This document shows positions 44,414 through 54,224 of a stretch of DNA of 64,000 nucleotides, piece after piece (positions within the stretch are counted from its first letter, which is position 1; the number at the start of each line of letters is the position of its first letter). A model generated the notes under the pieces. That model searched no databases. It saw only the letters and a list, made by a program, of their open reading frames with translations, and had not been told where the DNA came from. A program made the position numbers and the translations under genes. Where the stretch lies: assembly GCA_004297465.1 (NCBI GenBank), contig SCUB01000007.1, positions 223,651-287,650 on the forward strand, read 5' to 3'. The stretch comes from Xanthobacteraceae bacterium. Its GTDB lineage: Bacteria > Pseudomonadota > Alphaproteobacteria > Rhizobiales > Xanthobacteraceae.

Positions 44414-44432
44414 GTCCTGGTTGGCCCACCAT
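44414..44432 (+). repeat. tRNA 3'-end-like sequence
   Basis: These 19 bases (GTCCTG...GGCCCACCAT) match the tRNA 3' end plus one flanking base (43353-43371) at 16 of 19 positions; the three differences are consecutive. The two copies bracket the DUF938 gene, as att sites bracket an integrated element. Could also be chance. Confidence 0.35.
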
Positions 44433-44465
44433 TGCTATACACTACAAATTCCGGGCCCGTATCCT

Positions 44466-45002
44466 ATGGCATTGAGCCTCTACAGATCCTTGGCCGCAGG
44501 CGCCCCTGCGAACAGCGTTTATGATATGATGTGTGCCATGCCCCATGCCGTGGATTTCAACACTGTTTCGACCATCGGTCTGGAGTCGTCTCCGGTCGCG
44601 GCCGCGCTGGCTGGTCTGCGAGCGCACGAGGCTCGCTATTTCAAGAACAAGTACGATCACGTCTTCATGGTGGAGCCTGCGAGCAATGCCAAGACGACCA
44701 TCGACTGGGTGCACCGGATCCTCAAGGAAGAACGCGACATCGTCATCTCGTCTCACCCGCTCGAGGCCACGGCATTCCAAGTCGAGAACATCCGAATCGC
44801 TTACGTCTTCTATGACAGCGGTCTGTCGATCAACGTGATGTATACCGTCGACGACCCAAGCAGACGGGCGGTCGGCTTCAAGCTCTCCGAAGGGATGGAA
44901 GTCCCCGTTGAACTCGCCTCCCGGTTCAAGTTCGCGAGGCAAAAGTCGAAGCTGGCCGGTACCATTCGCGGTTCCTACTTCGCGTTCAAGAACGAGTACT
45001 GA
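44466..45002 (+). CDS. Unknown protein (178 aa)
   Basis: A 178-residue soluble-looking protein that I do not recognise. Segments such as FKNKYDHVFMVEPASNAKTT and FKLSEGMEVPVELASRFKFA suggest an alpha/beta domain; there is no signal peptide or membrane helix. The start is uncertain: no clear ribosome site precedes 44466, and an ATG at 44526 would shorten it by 20. It lies between two tRNA-end-like sequences and is probably part of the acquired stretch. Confidence 0.5.
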   Translation: MALSLYRSLAAGAPANSVYDMMCAMPHAVDFNTVSTIGLESSPVAAALAGLRAHEARYFKNKYDHVFMVEPASNAKTTIDWVHRILKEERDIVISSHPLEATAFQVENIRIAYVFYDSGLSINVMYTVDDPSRRAVGFKLSEGMEVPVELASRFKFARQKSKLAGTIRGSYFAFKNEY

Positions 45003-45050
45003 CCTCAGGACCGGCCCCCGGGACGATGATCTCCCAGTGCCCCGTTTGAC

Positions 45051-45066
45051 CCCGGTTGGTCCACCA
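45051..45066 (+). repeat. Second tRNA-end-like sequence
   Basis: CCCGGTTGGTCCACCA matches 44416-44431 at 14 of 16 positions and lies just after the unknown gene. Together with the tRNA and the site at 44414, it would divide the stretch into two gene-sized segments. Directly downstream, CCTCCGAATT is repeated twice (45073-45093). Confidence 0.3.
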
Positions 45067-45126
45067 CACAGTCCTCCGAATTCCTCCGAATTCCGCCAAG
45101 CTCCGAGGACCGGCAGGTCGCGACGG

Positions 45127-46125
45127 CTATCGCACGCTCGCCTGCTTGCCCACGCCCGGCGGCGGCGCGTAGACGTGAAGCGGCAATGCGACAGTGAGGA
45201 AGGCGGCGGTGCCTTCCAGCCGGTTCTCCACATCAAACTCGCGGTACACCTTGAGGCGCGTGGCGATGTCGCGTCCGTCGACCTTGAACATGTAGCCGAG
45301 CGATCCGCCGACCGCGGCGACCCTGCCCCGGAACGGACCCAGCTTGGCGCCGCTGCCGGTGTCGTCGGTGAGCTGAGCGTAGAAATAGCTCACGACGCCG
45401 AACGACAGGCCGTTCGGCAGATTCTGGGTCGCGGCCAGCTCGAGATGGAATTCGGTTCCCGTCGTGTAGTCGGTCGCGGGATTGGTGCCGTTGAAGGTGA
45501 TCCCCATCGCGCCGGACAGATCGATGCCGTTCTGCATGTTGAGGTAGGTCACCGCGCCGAAGACATCGGTGGCCCAGCGGTGGAAGGCGATGTTAGCGAT
45601 GGCGCCCTCGCGATAGTCGCCCACCGGCACATTGACGCCGACGCCCGCGGTCCAGTGCAGATTCCCCGAGTGCCAGCCGATCATGCCCTGCAGATAGGGG
45701 TCGCCGACGGTGGTGATGGAATCGCGCAGGTTGCGGGACAGCACGGCATTGAGCGGCGGCACGGACAGGCTGGCGTCGGCGGAAATGCTGGGGCCGCCGA
45801 TCGGCAGCGTGCCCGCAAACGCCAGATTGCCGCCGAGAACCTGTACCGTCGTCGACCACAGCAGCGTCGGCGCATTGACCGGAAGGGTGGCGGAGACGCC
45901 GGCGAGCAGCTTGCCGTTGAAGGGCAGTTCCAGCGACGGGCTGGCCTTGCCGGTGTAGTAGTAGAAATCATTCTGGAAGTAGAGGCCGGGCGGCGGCGTG
46001 AGGCCGGCCAGCGGGCCGCGGATGCCGAGAAGATAGACCCCGACGCCGTTTTCCGCCGCCTGCAGGCCGCTCGCCGTCAGGAGGCCGGACATCGCCAGCA
46101 AGGCGGCGGCAAGATGCCGGGACAT
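45127..46125 (-). CDS. SphA/MetA-pathway type outer-membrane protein
   Basis: A 332-residue protein with a signal peptide (MSRHLAAALLAMSGLLTASG then LQAAENG) and a long beta-rich body with aromatic, glycine-spaced strands (PPPGLYFQNDFYYYTGKAS..., GVGVNVPVGDYR, GGSLGYMFKVDGRD). This is the build of the COG4313 / phenol-MetA-deg family, predicted outer-membrane channels often found near aromatic or lipid catabolism genes. It is transcribed in the same direction as the sulfatase just upstream (189 bp), so the two may work together. Confidence 0.75.
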   Translation of the reverse strand: MSRHLAAALLAMSGLLTASGLQAAENGVGVYLLGIRGPLAGLTPPPGLYFQNDFYYYTGKASPSLELPFNGKLLAGVSATLPVNAPTLLWSTTVQVLGGNLAFAGTLPIGGPSISADASLSVPPLNAVLSRNLRDSITTVGDPYLQGMIGWHSGNLHWTAGVGVNVPVGDYREGAIANIAFHRWATDVFGAVTYLNMQNGIDLSGAMGITFNGTNPATDYTTGTEFHLELAATQNLPNGLSFGVVSYFYAQLTDDTGSGAKLGPFRGRVAAVGGSLGYMFKVDGRDIATRLKVYREFDVENRLEGTAAFLTVALPLHVYAPPPGVGKQASVR

Positions 46126-46314
46126 GCGATGGCGGTACGATGCGCCGCAAGCACGAACTTCGCCGACGGCGGCGTGCCGCTCAGGATCGTTGTATGGCAC
46201 GGACTGTCCCCCTCACCCATTCCGCCACGAACGGCCTCGTCGGGCCGCTCGCAACATCCCCTGTTCCCCCATATACGCCCGGCGCGGCTCTAGCCCTTGG
46301 CGCGCCGGCATCAA

Positions 46315-47751
<1,437 letters not shown>

Positions 47752-48054
47752 GTTCTCCCCCTGGCGAAAAACCGGACCATGAGCAATCGGCAATCATTCC
47801 ACACATGACCCATGTGGGGAGTCAACGCCGCCTCTGACCCGGAAGGCTTTTCCGGGCCTCATATCACGCGCATCTGATCGAAACCTGTGATGTCATGCGT
47901 GGCAGGTGTGATCGGTTTTGCGCAGCGCACAATGGGCGACATGCCATCCGGTAGCCCGGCCGAGCAGTTGTGCGAAGCGCGGGAAATACTCCAGTATGCG
48001 GCGTGATAGGGTGCCGTGCTCGGGGGAGCGGATTTGGCGGAAGTCCATCGAGCC
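47752..48054. other. Divergent promoter region, sulfatase/cytochrome
   Basis: About 300 bp without a gene, serving both the leftward sulfatase and the rightward cytochrome. It contains the palindrome at 47802-47816. Confidence 0.5.
47802..47816. promoter_or_regulatory. Palindromic operator candidate CACATG-ACC-CATGTG
   Basis: A perfect 6+6 inverted repeat with a 3-base centre, 51 bp upstream of the sulfatase start and in the shared divergent region. The regulator is unknown and no regulator gene is adjacent. Confidence 0.4.
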
Positions 48055-50391
48055 ATGCGACGATCATGGCCGCGCCGCCTGCCTTTCGTGGTGAGCGCGC
48101 TCGCCGTTCTGGCGATCGTTTCAACCGCTGTCGTGGCTAGTGAAAATCGCGCCCCGGCGGCAACCCACGTCGGATCGCAGGCCTGCGGCACCTGCCACGC
48201 CTCCCAGTCGACAGCGGCGAAGGCGTCTCACCACGACCTTTCGATGCAGATCGCCGATGCCCGAACGGTGCTGGGAAACTTCGATGACGCGGCCTTCGAT
48301 CATCACGGCCTGACGTCGCGCTTCTTCCGGCGCGACGGCAAGTTCCTGGTCGAGACGGACGGACGCGACGGCACGCCGCAGACGTTCGGGATCAAATACG
48401 TCTTCGGCGTCTATCCCCTCCAGCAATACCTGATCGAATTTCCCGACGGGCGGCTTCAGGCGCTCTCGATCGCCTGGGATAGCCGGGCCAGAGAGCTGGG
48501 CGGCCAGCGCTGGTTCCATCTCTATCCCGACGAGAAGATCACGGCCGCCGACCCGCTGCACTGGACCGGACTGCAGCAGAACTGGAACTTCATGTGCGCG
48601 GAGTGCCATTCAACCGACTTGCGCAAGAACTACGACGCCGCGACCGACCGCTTTTCGACAACCTGGTCGGACCTCAACGTCGGCTGCGAGGCCTGTCATG
48701 GACCCGGCTCACGGCATGTCGCATGGGCGTCCGACCGCAAGCGCTTCTGGCCGTTCTGGCGCGCCGACGATCCGCAGAAGGGGTTAGCGGCCCGCTTCAA
48801 CGATCGCGTCGGTGTGAGCTGGAGCATCGATCCCGCATCCGGAAACGCCCGGCGCAGCAAGCCGCCGGCCACCGGCCGGGTCGAGGTCGAGGTGTGCGGC
48901 CGCTGCCATGCCCGGCGCGGTGCGCTCACCGATGCCTGGACGCCGGGAAAAAGCCTGTCCGACACCCATGCTGTCGCCCTTCTCGAGCAATGGCTGTTCG
49001 AGGCCGACGGCCAGATGCGCGAGGAGGTCTATAACTACCAGTCTTTCCGCCAAAGCCGGATGTATGCGGCGGGCGTCACCTGCAGCGACTGCCACGATCC
49101 GCACAGCCAGAAGCTGAGGGCCGAGGGCAGCGCCGTCTGCGGCCAGTGCCACGATGCCGGCAAGTACCAGGCGCCAGCCCATCATTTTCACGAGCGCGAA
49201 GGCAGCACCGTCACCTGCATCTCGTGCCACATGCCGGCACGGACCTACATGGCGGTCGACACGCGCCACGATCACGGCTTCCGCATCCCGCGCCCCGACC
49301 TCTCGGTGAGGCTCGGCACGCCGAATACCTGCAACGGTTGTCATCGCGACAAGTCCTTCGGCTGGGCGGCAGAGGCCGTCGAAAAGCACCACGGGCCGGT
49401 GCGCAAAACCGCCCGCGGCTTTGCCGAAGCGTTTCATGCCGCCCGCACGCATCAACCCGATGCGGCCGCGCGGCTGGAACGGCTCGCACGAAATCCGGAC
49501 GAACCGGCGATCGCGCGCGCCACCGCGCTTGTCGAGCTGGGGCCGTCCCTCTCACCCGGCGCCATCAATGTTTACCGCGGCGGGCTGGCCGATCCCGACC
49601 CGCTGGTGCGCATCGGCGCATTGCGCGGGCTGGCCGCGCTTGCCGCCGGCCAGCGCTGGAACCTGGCCTCGGCGCTACTCGACGATAAGGTGCGCGGGGT
49701 GCGGATCGAGGCCGCGGCCTTTCTTGCGCCGGTCCCCCCGTCGCAACTGTCGGCCGACGACCGCAGGCGGTTCGACCGCGCGGCGGACGACTATGTGGCC
49801 GCCCAGCGATTCAACGCCGACCGGCCGGAAGCCAGAAGCAATCTTGGAAATTTCTACGCCCAGCGCGGACGGCCGGCGGAGGCCGAGCGCGAATATCTTG
49901 CAGCGCTCCGGCTTGATCCGCGGTTCGCGGCCGCAGCCATCGGCCTGGCCGACGTGTATCGCCTTCAGCGGCGTGACCGCGAAGGCGAAGCCGTGCTGCG
50001 GCAGTCGGCGTCGTTCGCGCCGCAGGACGCCGCGATCTATCATGCGCTCGGTCTTGCGCTGGTGCGGCTCAAGAAATCGGAGGCCGCCATGGAGACGCTG
50101 AAGACAGCCGCCGACCTCGACCCCGCGCAGCCGCACTATGCCTATGTCTATGCCATCGCGCTGAATTCGGGCAGCCGAAGCGCCGAGGCGCTGCGCGTGC
50201 TCGAGGCAAATCTCGCGCGCCACCCGCAACACGCCGAAACCCTGTCGGCGCTCGTTTCGATCAATCGCGAAAATGGCCGCGGGGCGGACACCCTTCGTTA
50301 TGCCGAGAAACTGTATGCGCTCAATCCCGCCGTGCCGGGCCTGCGGACGCTGATCGACCGCCTGCGACGATCCCCCGGAGCATCGCCGTAG
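48055..50391 (+). CDS. Octaheme cytochrome c with C-terminal TPR domain
   Basis: A 778-residue exported protein. The N-terminal membrane/signal segment (residues ~10-28) precedes eight CxxCH heme sites at about residues 44, 181, 211, 281, 343, 362, 388 and 426. HEAT/TPR-like repeats follow (VELGPSLSPGAINVYRGGLA...; ARSNLGNFYAQRGRPAEAER; LGLALVRLKKSEAAMETLK) to the end. The heme domain resembles cytochrome c554/octaheme reductase relatives; the reaction is unknown. I prefer the ATG at 48055 to a GTG at 48016. It is divergent from the sulfatase. Confidence 0.9.
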   Translation: MRRSWPRRLPFVVSALAVLAIVSTAVVASENRAPAATHVGSQACGTCHASQSTAAKASHHDLSMQIADARTVLGNFDDAAFDHHGLTSRFFRRDGKFLVETDGRDGTPQTFGIKYVFGVYPLQQYLIEFPDGRLQALSIAWDSRARELGGQRWFHLYPDEKITAADPLHWTGLQQNWNFMCAECHSTDLRKNYDAATDRFSTTWSDLNVGCEACHGPGSRHVAWASDRKRFWPFWRADDPQKGLAARFNDRVGVSWSIDPASGNARRSKPPATGRVEVEVCGRCHARRGALTDAWTPGKSLSDTHAVALLEQWLFEADGQMREEVYNYQSFRQSRMYAAGVTCSDCHDPHSQKLRAEGSAVCGQCHDAGKYQAPAHHFHEREGSTVTCISCHMPARTYMAVDTRHDHGFRIPRPDLSVRLGTPNTCNGCHRDKSFGWAAEAVEKHHGPVRKTARGFAEAFHAARTHQPDAAARLERLARNPDEPAIARATALVELGPSLSPGAINVYRGGLADPDPLVRIGALRGLAALAAGQRWNLASALLDDKVRGVRIEAAAFLAPVPPSQLSADDRRRFDRAADDYVAAQRFNADRPEARSNLGNFYAQRGRPAEAEREYLAALRLDPRFAAAAIGLADVYRLQRRDREGEAVLRQSASFAPQDAAIYHALGLALVRLKKSEAAMETLKTAADLDPAQPHYAYVYAIALNSGSRSAEALRVLEANLARHPQHAETLSALVSINRENGRGADTLRYAEKLYALNPAVPGLRTLIDRLRRSPGASP

Positions 50392-50425
50392 GTCTCCGAC
50401 GGACCATGCCGCCGGCGAGCCAGTC

Positions 50426-50457
50426 GCAGCCGGAACACTTTGCAGCCGGAACACTTT
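50426..50457 (+). repeat. Perfect tandem 16-bp duplication
   Basis: GCAGCCGGAACACTTT occurs twice back to back (50426-50441 and 50442-50457), 35 bp after the cytochrome stop and upstream of the repeat-peptide gene. It lies in the likely promoter region of that gene. Confidence 0.6.
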
Positions 50458-50545
50458 ATTGTGTACGGGTGGCCGATTGAGGGGCTGTCGTTTTCTTCAT
50501 AACGTCAGCCGCTTCCCTTTTTGGGAGTGCTGAGGAGAAATGATT

Positions 50546-50821
50546 ATGCGTAACTTTTTTGGTCTGACAGTCGTGCTTGGCTTGCTCGCGGTGTTGAATA
50601 TCGCTCCGGTGTCTGCCCAGACACGTCCCGACACGCCGGCTCCGGCGCGTCCGGACACCCCGGCCCCGGCACGTCCGGATACCCCGGCCCCGGCACGTCC
50701 GGATACTCCGGCCCAGGCACGTCCGGATACCCCGGCTCCGGCACGTCCGGATACCCCGGCCCCGGCGCGCTCGGATACCCCTGCCCCGGCACGTCCGGAT
50801 ACCCCTGCCCCGGCGAAGTGA
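50546..50821 (+). CDS. Secreted RPDTPAPA-repeat peptide (91 aa)
   Basis: A 91-residue protein with a classic signal peptide (MRNFFGLTVVLGLLAVLNIA then PVSA) and a mature region of eight copies of R-P-D-T-P-A-P-A ending in Lys. Copy 4 has Q for P and copy 7 has S for P. The result is a rigid, proline-rich, uncharged-balanced (Arg/Asp) chain, probably periplasmic. I start at 50546 because GAGGAG lies eight bases upstream; the ATG at 50540 would be too close. No family recognised. The metallopeptidase gene follows 118 bp later. Confidence 0.75.
   Translation: MRNFFGLTVVLGLLAVLNIAPVSAQTRPDTPAPARPDTPAPARPDTPAPARPDTPAQARPDTPAPARPDTPAPARSDTPAPARPDTPAPAK
50624..50815 (+). repeat. Eight tandem 24-bp repeats
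   Basis: Exactly 8 x 24 = 192 bp of in-frame repeats encoding RPDTPAPA. Copies differ mainly at third codon positions (for example GAC/GAT, CCC/CCT), so they are old enough to have drifted but are kept at the protein level. Copy number is likely to vary between strains. Confidence 0.85.
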
Positions 50822-50939
50822 TTGCGCGTCCGGTTGACGGTCCAGTCGGCCGGACGGAGTACAGCACTGATGAATTGGTTGCGCCGCGGTCGATCGGCCA
50901 CGGCGCGACTGGAGTGAGCGAACAGAGGCGGGCCAAGCG

Positions 50940-51842
50940 ATGACGGGCGCGAGCATCAGGATCAGGCGGGGCATAGTCGCCACGCTGATGGCGGCTGTTG
51001 CGAGCTTTTGCGGCATCTCTTCTGCCGGGGCGTACGAGATGCTGCCGGCAGCCTCCCTGAAGACCAACCAGTTCGACTACGAGTATGTCGAGCCGACAAA
51101 TCCGGTGCATCGGCCTTTGTATGAAGCGCTGAAGAAAATGCAAATCCTCGAGAAGTTTCAGGAATTCTTCTCTCCGTTGCGATTCCCGGTCAGGATTAAG
51201 CTCAAGGTGAAGGGCTGCGACGGAGTCGTGAATGCCTACTTCTGGGAAGACGCCATCCAGGTCTGCTACGAATATCTCGACTGGGTGATGCAGCAGGCGC
51301 CCAAGTCGGAAAAATTGGGCCTCACCCCCCGGGACGCGCTGATCGGGCCGACCGTGGATGTCTTTCTCCATGAAGCCGGACATGCGGTGGTGGAAGTGCT
51401 GGAAATTCCCTTCTTCGGACGCGAAGAGGATGTCGCGGACTATTTCGCCAGCTATGTGCTGCTGCAATTCGCAAAGGACGACGCGCGCCGGCTCATTCTC
51501 GGTGCTTCGTTTCTGAGCGGCAAGGAAGCGTCTGACGAGCAGGGCAAGGCTCCCGAAATGCGTATTCTGGCGGACACGCATGGACTGCCGGCGCAACGCT
51601 TCTACAGCCGGCTGTGCATGGCGTACGGATTCGACAAGGAGCTTTTCGGCGACGTTGTCGAGATGGGCTATCTGCCGCAAAGCCGGGCGCGAAACTGCCG
51701 CTACGAATACCAAACCAACGAAACCGCCTTCAAGGCGCTGATCATGCCGTATATCGACCCGGACCTGATGAAGTCCATGAAGGCAAAGCGGTGGTTCCAG
51801 TTTGAATCGTCAGCGGCCCCCGGCGCCGCAAGCATGAAATGA
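50940..51842 (+). CDS. DUF4344-type putative metallopeptidase
   Basis: A 300-residue exported protein (signal peptide ending near ISSAGAYE). The zinc motif HEAGH is at residues 144-148, followed by EIPFFGREEDVADYFASYVLLQF, which supplies the third ligand, as in DUF4344 proteins. An earlier FWEDAIQVCYEYLDW strand and several Cys (93, 109) suggest a disulfide. Substrate unknown. It follows the repeat peptide in the same direction and is convergent with livF (6 bp apart). Confidence 0.85.
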   Translation: MTGASIRIRRGIVATLMAAVASFCGISSAGAYEMLPAASLKTNQFDYEYVEPTNPVHRPLYEALKKMQILEKFQEFFSPLRFPVRIKLKVKGCDGVVNAYFWEDAIQVCYEYLDWVMQQAPKSEKLGLTPRDALIGPTVDVFLHEAGHAVVEVLEIPFFGREEDVADYFASYVLLQFAKDDARRLILGASFLSGKEASDEQGKAPEMRILADTHGLPAQRFYSRLCMAYGFDKELFGDVVEMGYLPQSRARNCRYEYQTNETAFKALIMPYIDPDLMKSMKAKRWFQFESSAAPGAASMK

Positions 51843-51848
51843 CCGGCC

Positions 51849-52577
51849 TCACCCGACGCCCATCATGGCGTTGCGGATCTCGGCATCGCCAACCGCGCTG
51901 GTCTGGTCGAACTCGCGGATGATCTTGCCGTGCGAGAGCACATAGGCGCGCGACGCCACCTCGATGGCCTGGAAGAAGCTCTGCTCGGCCATCAGGATGG
52001 TCAGGTTGCGCGCCTCCTGCAGCGCGCGGATGGCCGCGATCACCTGGCCGACGACGATCGGCGCGAGCCCGACCGACGGTTCGTCGATGACGATGGCCTC
52101 GGGCGACGTCATCAGGGCGCGGGCGATCGCCAGGAGCTGCTGCTGTCCGCCGCTCAGCGTCGAGGAATATTGCCGCCGGCGTTCCGCGAGAATGGGAAAC
52201 GTCTCGAAGCAGAACGCGAGATTGGCCGCGATGTCCTTGCGGCCGCGCGGCCCTCCTCCCGCCAGCAGCAGGTTCTCCTCCACCGTCAGGTTCGGCACCA
52301 GGCGGCGTCCTTCGGGAACGGAGGCGATGCCCAGATTGGTGATTTCATGCGGGCTGCGGGTCAGGAGATCGACGGTCCGGCCTTGCGTCTCCAGCACGAT
52401 GCGGCCCGAGCGAGGCCTGATGAAGCCGAGGATGCAGTTGAGCAGCGTCGATTTGCCGTTGCCGTTGACGCCGAGCAGAGCGACCAGCTCGCCGGCGCCC
52501 ACTTCAAGACTGATGTCGCGAAGCACGGTCACCGCGCCATAGCCGGCGACGAGGCGATCAACGATGATTCTGCTCAC
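51849..52577 (-). CDS. livF: Branched-chain amino-acid-type ABC transporter ATPase LivF
   Basis: A 242-residue ATPase. Walker A GVNGNGKSTL, signature LSGGQQQLLAIARALM and Walker B EAIVIDEPSVGLAP are intact; the short C-terminus is typical of LivF. It starts with GTG at 52577, overlapping livG by 20 bp. It powers the importer with LivG at the cytoplasmic face. Confidence 0.92.
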   Translation of the reverse strand: MSRIIVDRLVAGYGAVTVLRDISLEVGAGELVALLGVNGNGKSTLLNCILGFIRPRSGRIVLETQGRTVDLLTRSPHEITNLGIASVPEGRRLVPNLTVEENLLLAGGGPRGRKDIAANLAFCFETFPILAERRRQYSSTLSGGQQQLLAIARALMTSPEAIVIDEPSVGLAPIVVGQVIAAIRALQEARNLTILMAEQSFFQAIEVASRAYVLSHGKIIREFDQTSAVGDAEIRNAMMGVG

Positions 52578-53286
52578 CGAAATAGACCTTTTGAACGAGG
52601 GGATTGTCGGCTACCTCGGAGGGCGTGCCCGCGGCAATGATCTTGCCCGTCTCCAGGCAGATGATGCGTTCGGAGAAGCGCATGACCGCATGCATGATGT
52701 GCTCGATCATCACCACGGCGACGCCGGATTCGTTGAGGCGGAACAGCAGCGAGAGGATATCGTCGATTTCTCCTTCCGACAGACCGGCCATGGCCTCGTC
52801 GGCGACCAGCACTTCCGGCTCGGCGACCAGCGCGCGCGCCAGCTCCAGCTTGCGCAGTTCGAGCTGCGACAGCGCCTCCGACGGATCGTTACGCCGCGCG
52901 ATCAGACCGACCGACGCCAGCACCTCGTCGGCGCGCGCGATCTCCTCGGAACCGCCGCCCTTACCGAGATAGTCCATCGGCACCAGCAGGTTTTCCAGCA
53001 CCGTCATGCCGACGAACGGGCGCGGGATCTGGAAGCTGCGCGACAGGCCGCGCCGGGCGCGGCGATAGGCCGGCTCATGGGTGATGTCGATGCCCTTGAA
53101 GACGATGACACCGGCATCGGGAGGAAACAGGCCGGTGATGCAGTTGATCAGCGTGGTCTTGCCGGAACCGTTCGGGCCGATCAGGCCGAGCCGCTCGCGC
53201 GGCCTGATGTCGACATCGACCGGCCCCAGGGCGCGAACGGCGCCGAAGCTCTTCTCCACGGCGCGGACCGACAACAGCACGTTCAT
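52558..53286 (-). CDS. livG: Branched-chain amino-acid-type ABC transporter ATPase LivG
   Basis: A 242-residue ATPase: Walker A GPNGSGKTTL, signature LSQLELRKLELARAL (LSQ.E variant), Walker B EVLVADEAMAGLSEGE and the LivG-specific C-terminal stretch (LETGKIIAAGTPSEVADNPLVQKVYFG). It overlaps livM by 4 bp. Signature Gly-Gly is replaced by Q-L, a change seen in some LivG proteins. Confidence 0.92.
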   Translation of the reverse strand: MNVLLSVRAVEKSFGAVRALGPVDVDIRPRERLGLIGPNGSGKTTLINCITGLFPPDAGVIVFKGIDITHEPAYRRARRGLSRSFQIPRPFVGMTVLENLLVPMDYLGKGGGSEEIARADEVLASVGLIARRNDPSEALSQLELRKLELARALVAEPEVLVADEAMAGLSEGEIDDILSLLFRLNESGVAVVMIEHIMHAVMRFSERIICLETGKIIAAGTPSEVADNPLVQKVYFGEQNHR

Positions 53287-54224
53287 GACACGCGCCTCCG
53301 GAACGCACGAAGCCCGAGCAGCCCTTCCGGCGCCAGCGCGACGAAGGCGATCAGCACCACGCCGACCGCCAGGATGTTGAATTCCGACGAGATGGTGACG
53401 GTCGCGACCTGCTGGACGCTCGCCAGCAGCAGCGCGCCGAGCACCGGACCCGGCCACGACCGGGTGCCGCCGATCAGCGGCATCGCCAGCGCATTGAGGC
53501 CGACCGTGAGGCTGAACGCGCTGACCGGATCGACGTAGGAGGAGTACGTGGCATAGGGCGCGCCCGCCATCGACATGATGCCGCCGCTGATCGCGCAGGC
53601 CAGCAGCTTGAGCCGCAGCGTCGGCACGCCCGAGCATTCCGCGGCCGGCTCGCTGGCGCGGATGGCGCGCAGGCTGCGGCCGATCCACGACACTTCGATC
53701 CAGCGCGCGACCACGACGGCGCTCACCGTCAGCACCAGCATGATGAAGAAGACGTATTGCGGCTGGCCGCCGAACCAGGCCGGCGGCGCCGGCGCCAGCA
53801 CCTGCAATCCGGCGGCGCCGCCGAGATAGTCGGTGTTATGCACCAGCGTTTCCAGCACCACGACCAGCGCCACGGTGGCGATGGCGAAATAGATGCCCTG
53901 GATGCGCAGCGTCAGATACCCGGTGGCGACGCCGAGAATGACGCCGATGCAGCCGGCCCCGATGAGCTGCACCAGCATCGGCGCGCCGAACGCCTTGAGC
54001 AGGAAGGCGGCCATGTAGGCGCCGGCGCCGAAGAACGCCGAGGCGCCGAAATTGGTGTAGCCCGCGTAACCGCCGAGGATGTTCCATCCGGTGGCGATCA
54101 CCATGTATTGCAGCACCACATAGCCCGCATAGAAATAGAACGGGTTGGGCACCACCAGCGGCAGGAACAACCCGCCCACCGCCACCAGCGCGGCCACGGC
54201 GATGAACAGCGGCATTCTCATCAT
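53283..54224 (-). CDS. livM: ABC transporter permease LivM
   Basis: A 313-residue permease with eight to ten membrane spans. GYAGYTNFGASAFFGAGAYMAAFL and VGLNALAMPLIGGTRSWPGPVLGALLL match the LivM fold and EAA-like loop. It overlaps livH by 4 bp and livG by 4 bp. Forms the channel with LivH. Confidence 0.92.
   Translation of the reverse strand: MMRMPLFIAVAALVAVGGLFLPLVVPNPFYFYAGYVVLQYMVIATGWNILGGYAGYTNFGASAFFGAGAYMAAFLLKAFGAPMLVQLIGAGCIGVILGVATGYLTLRIQGIYFAIATVALVVVLETLVHNTDYLGGAAGLQVLAPAPPAWFGGQPQYVFFIMLVLTVSAVVVARWIEVSWIGRSLRAIRASEPAAECSGVPTLRLKLLACAISGGIMSMAGAPYATYSSYVDPVSAFSLTVGLNALAMPLIGGTRSWPGPVLGALLLASVQQVATVTISSEFNILAVGVVLIAFVALAPEGLLGLRAFRRRVS

Noticed and set aside
50624..50815. 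CRISPR or non-coding minisatellite
   Set aside because: The units are contiguous without spacers and are in frame with a signal peptide, start codon and ribosome site.
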